Part shown: positions 7,376-18,141 of the stretch, in pieces | Position numbering within the stretch: the stretch's first letter is position 1 | Layout of the letters: each line of letters begins with the position of its first letter | Assembly: GCA_021323265.1 (NCBI GenBank) | Contig: JAJTCO010000010.1 | Span: forward strand, 1-64,000 | DNA: 64,000 nucleotides | Origin: Pseudoduganella sp. | Lineage (GTDB): Bacteria > Pseudomonadota > Gammaproteobacteria > Burkholderiales > Burkholderiaceae_D | Direction: 5' to 3' | Position numbers and translations under genes: made by a program | The notes under the pieces: model-generated | Told to the model about the DNA's origin: nothing | What the model saw: the letters and a program-made list of their open reading frames with translations, nothing else | The model's database searches: none

Positions 7376-7453
7376 AGTACGGGTCTGACCCAAGGGTCGG
7401 ACCCCCGACCCGCGGCGGTCGCAGACCAAGGGTCTGACCCTTGGGTCGGACCC
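7376..7453. repeat. clustered short GGGTC(T/G)GACCC palindromes between astC and aruF
   Basis: Four near-identical 11-bp palindromes, GGGTCTGACCC at 7381-7391 and 7430-7440 and GGGTCGGACCC at 7394-7404 and 7443-7453, occur in two pairs. They share the core of the long palindromes but lack the GTGTCCACC arms. They can pair in several ways, so strong alternative hairpins should form in the mRNA just upstream of aruF. The second pair lies about 30 nt before the aruF ribosome-binding site. A role in differential expression within the operon is inferred. Confidence 0.75.
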
Positions 7454-7498
7454 GCCTTCCCGGGTCCCAAGATCCAGAAGAACAAAGAGGAGCCCCCC

Positions 7499-8530
7499 AT
7501 GTATGTAGTCCGTCCGGTGGAAACCGCCGACATCGCCGCCCTCGAATCACTGGCTGCCGTCAGCATGCCGGGTGTCCATACCCTGCCGAAGACACGCGAA
7601 AAGATCGAGCAGGCCGTCGAGCGTTCCATTGCTTCCTTCGCCGCCCATGTCGACATCCCCAGCGAGGAGTCGTACATGTTCGTGATGGAATCGCTGGCCG
7701 ACAGGAAGATCGTCGGCACCGCGGCCATCCACGCTTCGGCCGGCTCGAACGGCACCTACTTCTCCTTCCGCAACGACGTGATCCAGCAGGTGTCGCGCGA
7801 CCTGAACATCAGCCACAGCGTGCACGCGCTGACGCTGTGCTCCGAACTGACCGCCTACTCGCAGCTGTCCGGCTTCTACGTCGACGCCGCCGTGGCGCAG
7901 CGTCCGGAAGCGGCCCTGCTGTCGCGTTCGCGCCTGCTGTACGCGGTGCAGGCGCCGCACCGCTTCGGCGACCGCTTCTTCGTGCCGCTGGCCGGCCTGA
8001 CCGACGAGCAGGGCGGCTCGCCGTTCTGGGATGCGCTGGGCCGCAAGTTCTTCAAGATGGACTTCCTGGACGCCGAGCGCGTGATCGGCGGCGCGCGTAA
8101 CCGCACCTTGATCGTGGAATTGATGCCGCACTACCCGGTGTACGTGCCGCTGCTGCCGGGCGACGCGCAGGCCGTGATGGGCCAGATCCATCCGAGCGGC
8201 GAACTGGCGTTCAACCTGCTGACCTCCGAGGGCTTCGAAGCCGACGAGTACATCGACATCTTCGACGGCGGCCCGATCCTGCAGGCGCACAAGCATTCGC
8301 TGCGCACCTTCACCGCCTCCATGCCGCGCCGCGTGGCCGACGCCGCCGGCACCCAGGCCAGCGACGCCGTTGCCACTTATGCCGTTTCCAGTGGCCCGGA
8401 CCAGCGCTTCCGCGCCGTGACGATCAGCTGCCCGCCGCTGGAAAACACCGATACCGTATGCCTGCCGCAGGAAGTCCGGGACGTCCTGGGCGTGGCCGAA
8501 GGCGACAGCGTGACCTGCGTCCGCATTTAA
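7499..8530 (+). CDS. aruF: arginine N-succinyltransferase, alpha subunit
   Basis: First step of the AST pathway: succinyl-CoA plus arginine gives N2-succinylarginine. The 343-residue protein is an AstA-family GNAT-fold acyltransferase, recognised by YVVRPVETADIAALESLA at the start, LTLCSELTAYSQLSGFYVD and GRKFFKMDFLDAERVIGG. The ATG at 7499 is preceded by AAAGAGGAG; an open frame reaching back to 7346 would translate the palindrome cluster and is not believed. It is paralogous to the next gene, as in Pseudomonas where the enzyme is an AruF/AruG heteromer. Confidence 0.94.
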   Translation: MYVVRPVETADIAALESLAAVSMPGVHTLPKTREKIEQAVERSIASFAAHVDIPSEESYMFVMESLADRKIVGTAAIHASAGSNGTYFSFRNDVIQQVSRDLNISHSVHALTLCSELTAYSQLSGFYVDAAVAQRPEAALLSRSRLLYAVQAPHRFGDRFFVPLAGLTDEQGGSPFWDALGRKFFKMDFLDAERVIGGARNRTLIVELMPHYPVYVPLLPGDAQAVMGQIHPSGELAFNLLTSEGFEADEYIDIFDGGPILQAHKHSLRTFTASMPRRVADAAGTQASDAVATYAVSSGPDQRFRAVTISCPPLENTDTVCLPQEVRDVLGVAEGDSVTCVRI

Positions 8531-8544
8531 GAACGAGAATACCT

Positions 8545-9597
8545 ATGCTAGTTGTACGCGCGATTAAAGCGAATGACCTGGACGGACTGTTCAACCTGGC
8601 CAGCCAGGTGGGCACCGGCATGACCACGCTCAAGCCGGACATGAAGATGATGGGCGACCGCGTCGCCGTCGCGGTGGCCTCCTTCGCCGAGACCATCCCG
8701 CCGGAGGAACGCGACTACATGTTCGTGATGGAGGATACCGATAGCGGCCGCCTGGCCGGCGTGTGCGCCATCAAGGGCGCGGTCGGCCTGACCGAGCCTT
8801 TCTACAACTACCGCATCGGCACCCTGGTGCACTCGAGCCGCGAGCTGAACGTGTTTACCCGCATGGACACGCTGTACCTGTCGAACGACCTGACCGGCTG
8901 CTCCGAACTGTGCTCGCTGTTCCTGCACCCGGACTACCGCCAGGGCAACAACGGCAAGCTGCTCTCCAAGAGCCGCTTCCTGTTCATCGCCCAGTTCCCG
9001 CACCTGTTCGAGCAGAAGATCATCGCCGAGATGCGCGGCTACCAGGCCGAGGACGGCAGCTCGCCGTTCTACGAGGGCCTGGGCCGCTACTTCTTCAAGA
9101 TGGACTTCCACCACGTGGACGACCTGACCGCGCTGGGCAAGAAGTCCTTCATCGCCGAGCTGATGCCGCGCCAGCCGCTGTACGTGGACTACCTGCCGCA
9201 GGACGCGCGCGACGCCATCGGCAAGGTGCACCAGGCCACCGCGCCGGCGCGCCGCCTGCTGGAGCAGGAAGGCCTGCACTACGAAGGCTACGTCGACATC
9301 TTCGACGCCGGCCCGGTGCTGCAGGCGCGCGTCTCCGAGCTGCGCGCCATGCGCGACAGCGAACTGGCCGCGGTGGCGCGCGACACCGACACGGCGCACG
9401 CCTGCGCGCTGCATACGTCCGAACCCTACCTGGTGTCGAACACGGTCATGCAGGACTTCCGCATGATCCTGACCGACGCCAACCCGTCCGACGGCAGCAT
9501 CGACCTGTCGACGGAAGAACAAGCCCTGCTGCACTGCCACTCCGGCGACACCGTGCGCACCCTGTCTCTCAACGTGAGGAAGAACCAGAATGTCTGA
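8545..9597 (+). CDS. aruG: arginine N-succinyltransferase, beta subunit
   Basis: Second subunit of arginine succinyltransferase, 350 residues, AstA family. It aligns throughout with the preceding gene: LVVRAIKANDLDGLFNLA, then LYLSNDLTGCSELCSLFLHP, then LGRYFFKMDFHHVDDLTALG. The start at 8545 lies 14 bp after the aruF stop and fits the family; an upstream in-frame start at 8458 would overlap aruF. Its 3' end overlaps astD by 8 bp, pointing to translational coupling. A two-gene enzyme is the pseudomonad/betaproteobacterial form; enteric bacteria have one astA. Confidence 0.94.
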   Translation: MLVVRAIKANDLDGLFNLASQVGTGMTTLKPDMKMMGDRVAVAVASFAETIPPEERDYMFVMEDTDSGRLAGVCAIKGAVGLTEPFYNYRIGTLVHSSRELNVFTRMDTLYLSNDLTGCSELCSLFLHPDYRQGNNGKLLSKSRFLFIAQFPHLFEQKIIAEMRGYQAEDGSSPFYEGLGRYFFKMDFHHVDDLTALGKKSFIAELMPRQPLYVDYLPQDARDAIGKVHQATAPARRLLEQEGLHYEGYVDIFDAGPVLQARVSELRAMRDSELAAVARDTDTAHACALHTSEPYLVSNTVMQDFRMILTDANPSDGSIDLSTEEQALLHCHSGDTVRTLSLNVRKNQNV

Positions 9598-11065
9598 ACC
9601 AGCACTGAGCAATTTCATCAACGGCCAATGGAAGACAGGCCACGGCGAGACCATCGTGACCACCAACCCGGCCACCGGCAAGCAGACCTACGCGTCGCAC
9701 GAGTCGACCGAGAGCGACGTGGCGGAAGCGGCGCACGCCGCGCGCGCGGCCTTTGAAGGCTGGGCCTACCGTCCGCTGGAAGAGCGCATCGCCATCGTCA
9801 CCCGTTTCCGCGACCTGCTGAAGGAAAACGCGGAAGAGCTGGCGCAGACCATTTCCGAGGAAGTGGGCAAGCCGCTGTGGGAAGCGCGCACCGAAGTGAC
9901 CACCATGGCCAACAAGGTGGACATCTCGATCACCTCCTACGGCAACCGCACCGGCGAAACCAAGTCCAAGGTGGCTGACGGCGAAGCCGTGCTGCGCCAC
10001 CGTCCGCACGGCGTGTTCGGCGTGTTCGGCCCGTACAACTTCCCCGGCCACCTGCCCAACGGCCACATCGTGCCGGCCCTGATCGCGGGCAATACCGTGG
10101 TGTTCAAGCCAAGCGAATACGCGCCGCGCACCGCCATCAAGACCGTGGCGCTGTGGGAGAAGGCCGGCGTGCCGGCCGGCGTGATCAACCTGGTCAACGG
10201 CGGCCGTGAAACCGGCATCGCCCTGGGCCGCAACGAAGAGATCGACGGCGTGCTGTTTACCGGCTCCAGCCAGACCGGCGCGGCGCTGCACAAGCAGTTC
10301 GCCGGCCAGCCTGGCAAGCTGCTGGCGCTGGAAATGGGCGGCAACAACCCGCTCATCGTGTGGAATCCGACCGACATCGACGCCGCCGTGTTCATGGCCG
10401 TCTCGTCCTCCTTCATCTCCGCCGGCCAGCGCTGCACCTGCGCGCGCCGCGTGATCGTGCAGAAGGGCGCGCAGGGCGACGCCTTCGTCAAGCGCTTCGT
10501 GGAAGTGGCGTCGAAGCTGGGCGTGGGCGCACCGGCGGCAGAACCGGCCCCGTTCATGGGCCCCGTGGTCTCCGCTGCCGTGGCCGAGCGCCTGGTGCAG
10601 GCGCAGGCCGACATGGTGGCCAAGGGCGGCAAGCTGCTGCTGGAAATGCGCCAGCTGGAGCCGGGCACCGGCTTCGTCTCGGCCGGCATCGTCGATACCA
10701 CCGACGCGCAAGGCATCCCGGACGAGGAATGGTTCGGCCCCCTGGCGCAGATCATCCGCGTCGACGACTTCGATGCCGCCATCCGCGTCGCCAACGACAC
10801 CGGCTACGGCCTGGCCGCCGCGCTGATCTCGACCGACGAAGCGCTGTGGCAAAAGTTCCAGCTGCGCGCCCGCGCCGGCATCGTCAACTGGAACCGCCCG
10901 ACCACCGGCGCGGCCAGCTCGGCCCCGTTCGGCGGCGTCGGCAAGTCCGGCAACCACCGTCCGAGCGCCTATTACGCGGCCGACTACTGCGCCTACCCGG
11001 TCGCTTCGATCGAGAACAGCGCCCTTGAAATGCCGGCCAAGCTCTCGCCTGGCATGAACTTCTGA
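9590..11065 (+). CDS. astD: N-succinylglutamate 5-semialdehyde dehydrogenase
   Basis: An NAD-dependent aldehyde dehydrogenase of 491 residues oxidising succinylglutamate semialdehyde to succinylglutamate, the fourth AST step. The catalytic cysteine is Cys282 in [11 protein letters not shown], the general-base region is [10 protein letters not shown], and [21 protein letters not shown] near residue 145 is the Asn-containing motif of the family (written here in two parts: GVFGPYNFP and GHLPNGH). The ATG at 9590 overlaps the aruG stop region by 8 bp. astB follows directly. Confidence 0.95.
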   Translation: MSEPALSNFINGQWKTGHGETIVTTNPATGKQTYASHESTESDVAEAAHAARAAFEGWAYRPLEERIAIVTRFRDLLKENAEELAQTISEEVGKPLWEARTEVTTMANKVDISITSYGNRTGETKSKVADGEAVLRHRPHGVFGVFGPYNFPGHLPNGHIVPALIAGNTVVFKPSEYAPRTAIKTVALWEKAGVPAGVINLVNGGRETGIALGRNEEIDGVLFTGSSQTGAALHKQFAGQPGKLLALEMGGNNPLIVWNPTDIDAAVFMAVSSSFISAGQRCTCARRVIVQKGAQGDAFVKRFVEVASKLGVGAPAAEPAPFMGPVVSAAVAERLVQAQADMVAKGGKLLLEMRQLEPGTGFVSAGIVDTTDAQGIPDEEWFGPLAQIIRVDDFDAAIRVANDTGYGLAAALISTDEALWQKFQLRARAGIVNWNRPTTGAASSAPFGGVGKSGNHRPSAYYAADYCAYPVASIENSALEMPAKLSPGMNF

Positions 11066-11073
11066 GGATGACC

Positions 11074-12414
11074 ATGCGCCCTGCACGCGAGTACAACTTC
11101 GACGGCCTGGTTGGCCCGTCGCACAACTACGCCGGCCTGTCCTTCGGCAACGTCGCTTCCTTCAACAACGTCAAGAGCGCTTCCAATCCGAAGCAGGCCG
11201 CCCTGCAGGGCCTGGCCAAGATGCGCGAGCTGGCACGGCGCGGCTTCGCGCAGGCGCTGCTGCCGCCGCAGGACCGCCCGAACTTCCGCCTGCTGCGCAG
11301 CCTGGGCTACACCGGCTCGGACGCCGACGTGATCGCCAAGGCCTACAACGATTCGCCGGTGATCCTGGCGTGCGCCTACTCGGCCTCGCCCATGTGGACC
11401 GCCAACGCCGCCACCGTCAGCCCGTCGGCCGACACGGCGGACGGCCGCGTGCATTTCACGGCGGCCAACCTGAACAACAAGCTGCACCGCGCCTTCGAGC
11501 ACGCGCAGTCGGCGCGCGCGTTGCGCGCCATCTTCCATGACCCGCGCTTCTTCGCGGTGCATGACGCGCTGCCCGCCACGCCGGCCTTCGGCGACGAGGG
11601 CGCGGCCAACCATACGCGCCTGTGCGCCAGGCACGGCGACGCCGCCGTGGAGCTGTTCGTGTACGGCCGAGTGGAGTTCGACCCGAGCGCGCCGGCGCCG
11701 AAGAAGTTCCCGGCCCGCCACACGCTGGAAGCGTCGCAGGCCGTGGCGCGCCTGCATGGCCTGGACCCGGCGCGCTGCGTGTTCGTGCAGCAGAATCCGG
11801 ACGTGATCGACCAGGGCGTGTTCCATAACGACGTGATCGCGGTGGGCAACGGCAACGTGCTGTTCTACCACGAGCAAGCCTTCGCCGACGAGCAGGCCGC
11901 GCTGGCAGCGATCCGTAGCGCCATGCATGGCGTGGGCGCCGAGCTGGTGGCGATCCGCGTGCCGACCGCCGAAGTGTCGGTGGCCGAGGCAGTGGCATCC
12001 TACCTGTTCAACACCCAGCTCTTGTCCAAGCCGGACGGCAAGATGGCGCTGGTGACGCCGCACGAGTGCCAGGAGATCCCGGCCGTGGCGGCCTTCCTGG
12101 ACAAGCTGGTCAAGTCGGGCGGCCCGGTCGATGAGCTGATCCATTTCGACCTGCGCCAGTCGATGCGCAACGGCGGCGGGCCGGCCTGCCTGCGCCTGCG
12201 CGTGGCGCTGACGGACGAGGAAGCGGCGGCCATGCACCAGGGTGTGGTGATGACTGAAACGCTGTACCATACCCTGGTCGCGTGGGTGGAGAAGCATTAC
12301 CGCGACCATCTGGAACCGAAGGATTTGGCGGACACGCAACTGGCTGTGGAAGTGCATACCGCACTGAAAGAGCTGGAACAGATCCTGGGCCTACCCGGCC
12401 TGTACGATCTGTAA
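11074..12414 (+). CDS. astB: N-succinylarginine dihydrolase
   Basis: Second AST step: succinylarginine plus water gives succinylornithine, two ammonia and CO2. The protein of about 446 residues opens with [20 protein letters not shown], typical of AstB, and carries the catalytic-cysteine motif [11 protein letters not shown] near the C-terminus. It belongs to the amidinotransferase fold with a Cys-His-Glu triad. Two in-frame ATGs exist at 11068 and 11074; the second is preferred because AGGA at 11065-11068 is then correctly spaced, and the length then fits the E. coli enzyme. It starts 8 bp after the astD stop. Confidence 0.94.
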   Translation: MRPAREYNFDGLVGPSHNYAGLSFGNVASFNNVKSASNPKQAALQGLAKMRELARRGFAQALLPPQDRPNFRLLRSLGYTGSDADVIAKAYNDSPVILACAYSASPMWTANAATVSPSADTADGRVHFTAANLNNKLHRAFEHAQSARALRAIFHDPRFFAVHDALPATPAFGDEGAANHTRLCARHGDAAVELFVYGRVEFDPSAPAPKKFPARHTLEASQAVARLHGLDPARCVFVQQNPDVIDQGVFHNDVIAVGNGNVLFYHEQAFADEQAALAAIRSAMHGVGAELVAIRVPTAEVSVAEAVASYLFNTQLLSKPDGKMALVTPHECQEIPAVAAFLDKLVKSGGPVDELIHFDLRQSMRNGGGPACLRLRVALTDEEAAAMHQGVVMTETLYHTLVAWVEKHYRDHLEPKDLADTQLAVEVHTALKELEQILGLPGLYDL

Positions 12415-12433
12415 AACCCGGCTTTGCCGGGTT
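12415..12433. other. hairpin between astB and gdhB
   Basis: AACCCGGC (12415-12422) and GCCGGGTT (12426-12433) form a perfect 8-bp stem with a TTT loop directly after the astB stop. No T-run follows, so it is not a classic terminator. An mRNA-processing or stability element within the operon is possible. Confidence 0.55.
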
Positions 12434-12472
12434 GAGAAGAAAGAAAATACCCACAACGTATTGGAGAAGCAG

Positions 12473-15400
12473 ATGAAACAAATGCCACAAGAGCTGCGCA
12501 AGCAGACGCTGGAACTGGTCAAGGCCAGCGGCCCGATCGCGCAACTGATCGAAGCCTGGCTCGGTTCCCTGGACGACGAAGACCTGGCCGACCTGTCGCC
12601 CGGCAGCCTCGCCCCGGTCCTTGTGGCAGGTTTCACCCAGCTGGCCAAGCGCACCGCGCCCGGCTGCCAGATCGCCAAGCTCCAATACCAGGAAGCGCGC
12701 GGCGGCCACGCCACCGCGCTGCTGATCGTCAACGACGACATGCCCTACCTGGTCGACTCCATCGTGATCGCCATGCGCAAGCTGCGCGTCGGCTCCAACG
12801 GCGTGCTGAACGCCGTGCTGCCGGTGCGCCGCGCCGCCGACGGCAGCGTGGAAGCGGTCGGCCAGCAGGGCGACAAGCTCGAATCGATGGTCCTGTGCCT
12901 GCTCTCCGAACAGCTGGAAGATGCGGCGCTGGCCGAACTGACCGAACGTATCGAGATGGTGGCGCGCGACGCCGCTGTCGTGAAGCGCGACCTGCCCGCC
13001 ATGAAGGACCGCTTCACCACCGTCGCCGCGGAATCCTCGACCCACGGCGAGGAAGGCCAGGAAGTGGCCGCCTTCCTGCAGTGGGCGCGCGACGAAGGCT
13101 TCGAAGTGCACGGCTACGCCTACTACCAGGTCAAGCCGGGCGAACGCGAACTGGAACGCGACATCCCGAGCCGCATCGGCGTGCTGCAGGACACTTCGCA
13201 CCCGGTCTACGGCACCTGCCTGGCCAACATCCCGGGCGACTTCGACACGCTGTCCAAGCGCGGCCATACCCTGTCGATCGTCAAGGCCGACGTGGGCGGC
13301 ACCCTGCACCGCGACCAGAGCCTGGACTTCATCGGCGTGCGCCACACCGACGGCAAGGGCGCCATCCTGGGCGAGCACTGCTTCGTCGGCCTGTTCACCC
13401 GCGCCGCGACCCTGACCCCGCTGGCCCGCCTGCCGTTCGCGCGCGGCCGCATCGCGCAGGTGCTGAAGATTGCCGGCGTGCGCGAAACCGGCTTCCGCGC
13501 CGAGAAGTTCATCGAGATCCTGGAATCGCTGCCGCGCACCGAAGCGCTGGAAGCGGAACCGGAATGGCTGGCCGAAGTGTGCGGCGCCGTGGTGTCGCTG
13601 TACAAGCAGCCGCGCGCCAAGGTGTTCGCGCGCCGCGACGTCTATGCGCGCCACCTGAACGTGCTGGTCTACCTGCCGCGCGAGCGCTATTCCGCCTCGG
13701 TGGCGCACGCCCTGGCGCGCGCCCTGCAGGAAAGCTCGGGCGCCACCCACGTCAGCTCGCAGACCCTGGTGTCGGACGGTCCGCTGGCGCGCCTGTACCT
13801 GATCGCCCACGCCGCGCGCTACCCGCTGGACCTGGAAAGCGACATCCAGCGCCCGCTGCTGACGGTGCTCGACGGCTGGCATGACAGCTTCTCCGAACTG
13901 GCCGACAAGGTGAGCGAGGAGCCGCTGCGCAACAGCCTGCGCAAGCTGTGCTCCACGCTGCCGGTCGACTACGTGGCCGCCACCCCGCCAAGCGTGGCCT
14001 TCCACGACCTGGACAAGATCCTGCGCAATGGCGACGGCGAGCGTGTCGCCGTGCGCGTCGAACTGCCGTCCGAAGGCAATGCCGGCACCAGCATCCGCCT
14101 GTACTCGGTCGAGCGCGTGCCTGCACTGTCGGCGATCCTGCCGGCGCTGCACAACGCCGGCGTGGCCATCGAGCGCGAATCGGCGCACACCATCCGCACC
14201 AGCGACGGCAAGAAGCACTACGTGACCAGCCTGGCGGTCGACGCGCAAAGCGCGGCCGAGCTGGCGCGCCCCGGCGTGGTGGAAGTGGCGGAAGACCTGT
14301 TCAACGCCCTGTTCAACAACGAAGCGGAAGACGGCCGCCTGAACGGCCTGGTGGTGGAGGGCGGCCTGAGCCTGCGCGAAGTGCAGCTGGTGCGCGCCTA
14401 CATGAGCTACTGGCGCCAGGGCGGCAGCCAGTTCACCGTGCGCTACATGGCCGAAACGCTGCGCCGCCACCCGGCGCTGGTGAAGGAACTGGTCGACGCG
14501 TGGAAGGAGCGCTTCGATCCGAAGCTGCCGGAAGCGACGCGCAACGGCGCCAAGGACAAGCTGCTGGCCATCAAGGGCCGCCTGTCCTCGATCAACCATG
14601 CCGACACCGAAGTGATCTTCGCGTCCATGATCGACCTGATGCTGGTGACCTTGCGCACCAACTACTTCCAGAACGCGCAGCAGGGCGACAAGATCATTTT
14701 CAAGTTCGACACCAGCAACCTGCAGCTGGTGCCGGAACCGCGTCCGTTCCGCGAAATCTATGTGTTCTCGCGCCGCTTCGAAGGCGTGCACCTGCGCGGC
14801 GGCCCGGTGGCGCGCGGCGGCCTGCGCTGGTCGGACCGCATGGAAGACTACCGCACCGAGGTGCTGGGCCTGGTGAAGGCGCAGATGGTGAAGAACGCCG
14901 TGATCGTGTCCCGCCGGACGACACCGTACGCTACGACAACGACGACCCGTACCTGGTGGTGGCGGCCGACAAGGGCACCGCGACCTTCTCCGATATCGCC
15001 AACAGCATCGCCGTCAAGCGCGGCTTCTGGCTGGGCGACGCGTTCGCATCGGGCGGCTCCAACGGCTACGACCACAAGAAGATGGGCATCACCGCCAAGG
15101 GCGCGTTCGAAGCGGTCAAGCGCCACTTCTACGAGATGGGCCACGACATGAACACCACTCCGTTCACCGTGGTGGGCGTGGGCGACATGTCGGGCGACGT
15201 GTTCGGCAACGGCGTGCTGCTGTCGAACCAGATCAAGCTGCTGGCGGCCTTCGACCACCGCCACATCTTCCTCGACCCGAACCCGGACACCGCCAAGTCC
15301 TTCGCCGAGCGCCAGCGCATGTTCGCCCTGCCGCGCTCCTCGTGGGAAGACTACAACAAGGACCTGATCTCGCAGGGCGGCGGCGTGTTCCCGCGCAGCG

Positions 15401-17025
15401 CCCGCAGCATCGAACTGTCGCCCGAGATCCGCGCCGCGCTGGACATCGCGGAAACCGCGCTCGCGCCGGAAGAGCTGATGCACCGCATCCTGCTGGCGCC
15501 GGTGGACCTGTTCTACAACGGCGGCATCGGCACCTACATCAAGTCCTCGGCCGAAAGCCACGCCCAGGTGAAGGACCGCGCCAACGACAACATCCGCGTC
15601 AACGGCAACGAGCTGCGCTGCAAGGTGGTGGCCGAAGGCGGCAACCTGGGCGCGACCCAGGCCGGCCGCATCGAGTTCGCGCTGGCCGGCGGCCGCATCT
15701 TCACCGATGCGATCGACAACTCGGCCGGCGTGGATTGCTCCGACCATGAAGTGAACTGCAAGATGTGGCTGGACGTGGAAGTCAACGCCGGCCAGACCTC
15801 GGAAGCGCAGCGCAACCAGCTGCTCAACGACATGACCATGGAAGTGGAGCGCCTGGTCCTGCGCGACAACATCCAGCAAACCCGCCTGCTGGTGCGCGAG
15901 CACCAGGCCCAGTCCGAGGCGCACGTGCAGGACGGCTACGCCGACCTGATCGCCGACCTGGAAGAAGAGGGCGCGCTGTCGCGCGAACTGGAGCACCTGC
16001 CAAGCGTGGCCGAACTGGCGCGCCGCAAGGCCGACGGCCGCGGCCTGACCACGCCGGAACTGGCCGTGGTCATCGCCAACGTGAAGAACCGCTACAAGCG
16101 CCTGCTGTCGGCCATGCCGCTGACGGACGAAAGCTGGGCGGAGAAAGTGCTGCGTCCTTACTTCCCTGAACAGCTGGTGGCAACCCGTCCGCCGCTGAAC
16201 CACCCGCTGGCGAACGCCATCCTGGCCACCGTGCTGGCCAACGAAGTGGTGAACCGCTGCGGCCCGCTGATGCTGCGCGAACTGGCGGCCCAGCACAACT
16301 GCAGCGAGCAGGACGTGATCCTGGGCTGGGGTCAGGCCTGGTCCGCGCTGGACCTGGCGCCGATCTTCGACGACCTGGACGCGGATGCGCTGGTAGTGCC
16401 GCGCAACGTGGCGCAGCGCGTCGATGCCCGTACCCGTGCCATGCTGAAGGCCGTGATCGAAGGCGTGCTGGCGGTGCCGAAGGAACAGCTGCGCGGCGGC
16501 GGCATCGCCGAGCTGACCAGGCTGTTTGCCGACCCTGCCACCGTGCGCAAGATGGCGGCCGACGTGCAGTCCGAGGCGGCGACGCACAGCGGCCTGAAGG
16601 CGGAATTCGCCCTGGCATGGAATGCGGTCGATGCGCTGGAAGGCGTGGCGGCGTTCGTGTTCGCGGCGCTGTCGGTCAAGCGTCCCGCCGGGATGGACCT
16701 GCCGGGCTTCCTGGCGGTCGGCATGGCGCTGCGCGCGCAGGCGGGCATCGATACGCTGGAGCGCGGCCTGAAGCTGCCGGCCACCTCCAAGTCGCAGGAG
16801 CAGCTGCGCAGCTACGCGCAGCAGGCGCTGCGCCGCACCCAGCAAAAGCTGCTGGCGCAGGTGCTGGCGCGCGCCACCGACGGCCATGACGCGGCCGAGG
16901 CGGTGGAAGTGGTCACCTGCACGCTCGGCCTGTCCGGCTACGCCGCGTCGGCCGACCTGGAGCAGGCGATGCTGGACGTGTGGGCGCTGTCCGAGGCGGT
17001 CAACGCCGTCGCCCTGGCGGCCTGA
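12473..17025 (+). pseudogene. gdhB: NAD-specific glutamate dehydrogenase (large GDH-180 type), broken by an out-of-frame internal deletion
   Basis: This enzyme oxidises glutamate to 2-oxoglutarate and ammonia, the natural end of arginine catabolism; the family has about 1,600 residues. The ATG at 12473 has TTGGAGAAG upstream. One frame encodes the N-terminal regulatory part and the start of the catalytic domain to GLRWSDRMEDYRTEVLGLVK and KNAVIV (about 14908). The rest, from PPDDTVRYDNDDPYLVV, is in the +2 frame and continues intact to 17025. Between the halves the family has about 50 conserved residues, including a Gly-rich PVGxKGGF stretch; these are absent. So about 150 bp is missing and the frame is shifted. 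Read as it stands, translation ends at 15151 after a wrong tail. Real mutation or assembly error cannot be told from one sequence. Confidence 0.88.
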
Positions 17026-17029
17026 CAAC

Positions 17030-17090
17030 CCCGGCAAACCAGGGTCAGACCCAAGGGGCTGACCCTGGGGGCCGACCCAGGTTTTCCGGG
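17030..17090. repeat. compound palindrome between gdhB and astE
   Basis: An inner perfect 10-bp inverted repeat, CCAGGGTCAG with CTGACCCTGG, encloses a 10-nt loop. The outer arms 17030-17046 and 17074-17090 (CCCGG.AAACC.GGGTC type) pair with two mismatches, so two competing large hairpins can form. GGGTCAGACCC at 17042-17052 links it to the palindrome family. It begins 5 bp after the gdhB stop and ends 22 bp before astE. No T-tract follows; transcript stabilisation or attenuation is inferred. Confidence 0.8.
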
Positions 17091-17112
17091 TTTAACGAAG
17101 CAAAGACAAAGA

Positions 17113-18096
17113 ATGACAGCAATCCCCCCCGCAGTAAAAGCCCTGGCCGAAGCCGACTTCAGCGCCGTCGCGCGCAGCTTCGGCAGTGCCGGCTTCGCCG
17201 TCGCCCAGCCGGCCGACGGCATCATCACCCTGCGCCGCCGGGAGCAGGGCGAGCGTCCCGCCGTCCTGCTCTCGGTCGGCGTGCACGGCGACGAAACCGG
17301 CCCGATCGAGCTGGTGGCCTACCTGCTGGACGCCCTGGCGCAGACGCCGCAGGCGCTGGCGGTCGACCTGATGCTGTGCGTCGGCAACATCGACGCCATC
17401 CGCCAGGCCAAGCGCTTCATCGACGCGGACCTAAACCGCATGTTCCGCCCCGAGCGCGGCACGCTGGCCGGCAGCGCCGAAGCGGCGCGCGCCGATGCCA
17501 TGATTGCCGCCACCGCCCAGTTCTTCACCGGCGCCGGACCGCAGCGCTGGCACCTCGACCTGCACACGGCGATCCGCCCCAGCGTCTACCCCACGTTTGC
17601 CATCGTCCCCGACCTGATTGCCGACGCCGCCAAGGCGCAGCTGATCGGCTGGCTGGGCGAAGCGGCCATCGGCGCCATCATCATGAATCCCGCCTCGGCC
17701 GGCACCTACAGCTACTACAGCGCCGAACACCACGGCGCCGCCGGCAGCACGGTCGAACTGGGCCGCATCGGCACGCTGGGCCAGAACGACCTGTCGCAGT
17801 TCGAGCACGCGCGGGTCGCCCTGGAGCGCCTGCTGCGCGGCCGTCCGCCGGCCGCCGTGGCGCACGCGCCGCACGTGTTCAAGGTGGCGCAGAACATCAT
17901 CAAGCTGAGCGACAACTTCCGCATGGCCTTCGGCAAGGACACGCAGAACTTCACCGCGCTGAAGAAGGGCGACGAGATCGCGCGCGACGGCGACACGGTC
18001 TACACCGTGCAGCACGACGAAGAGCTGGTGGTCTTCCCCAACCCCGACGTGCGCGTCGGCCTGCGCGCCGGCATGATGGTCACGCGCGTGAATTGA
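17113..18096 (+). CDS. astE: succinylglutamate desuccinylase
   Basis: Last AST step: N-succinylglutamate is hydrolysed to succinate and glutamate by a zinc enzyme of the M14-like AstE/aspartoacylase family. The 327 residues contain the zinc ligands His58 and Glu61 in VGVHGDETGP and His151 in HLDLHTAIRPS. Substrate-binding DLNRMFRPERG also fits. It follows gdhB on the same strand with an 87-bp gap filled by a compound palindrome. With it, every AST activity is present in this window. Confidence 0.94.
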   Translation: MTAIPPAVKALAEADFSAVARSFGSAGFAVAQPADGIITLRRREQGERPAVLLSVGVHGDETGPIELVAYLLDALAQTPQALAVDLMLCVGNIDAIRQAKRFIDADLNRMFRPERGTLAGSAEAARADAMIAATAQFFTGAGPQRWHLDLHTAIRPSVYPTFAIVPDLIADAAKAQLIGWLGEAAIGAIIMNPASAGTYSYYSAEHHGAAGSTVELGRIGTLGQNDLSQFEHARVALERLLRGRPPAAVAHAPHVFKVAQNIIKLSDNFRMAFGKDTQNFTALKKGDEIARDGDTVYTVQHDEELVVFPNPDVRVGLRAGMMVTRVN

Positions 18097-18141
18097 GCAC
18101 TTGCGCTACACTGGCCGGATACCCACCGGAAGGAGTAGCGC

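Noticed and set aside
7346-7498. N-terminal extension of aruF by 51 residues
   Set aside because: It would translate the palindrome cluster; the ATG at 7499 has a good ribosome site and matches the family start.
14890-15151. Programmed frameshift explaining the two gdhB frames
   Set aside because: About 50 conserved residues are absent at the junction, which a ribosomal frameshift would not cause; no slippery heptamer is seen.
12110-17037. Very long minus-strand open frames (893 and 729 codons) opposite astB and gdhB
   Set aside because: Low-complexity His/Gln/Arg/Ala-rich translations typical of antisense frames in GC-rich genes; the plus strand has clear families.
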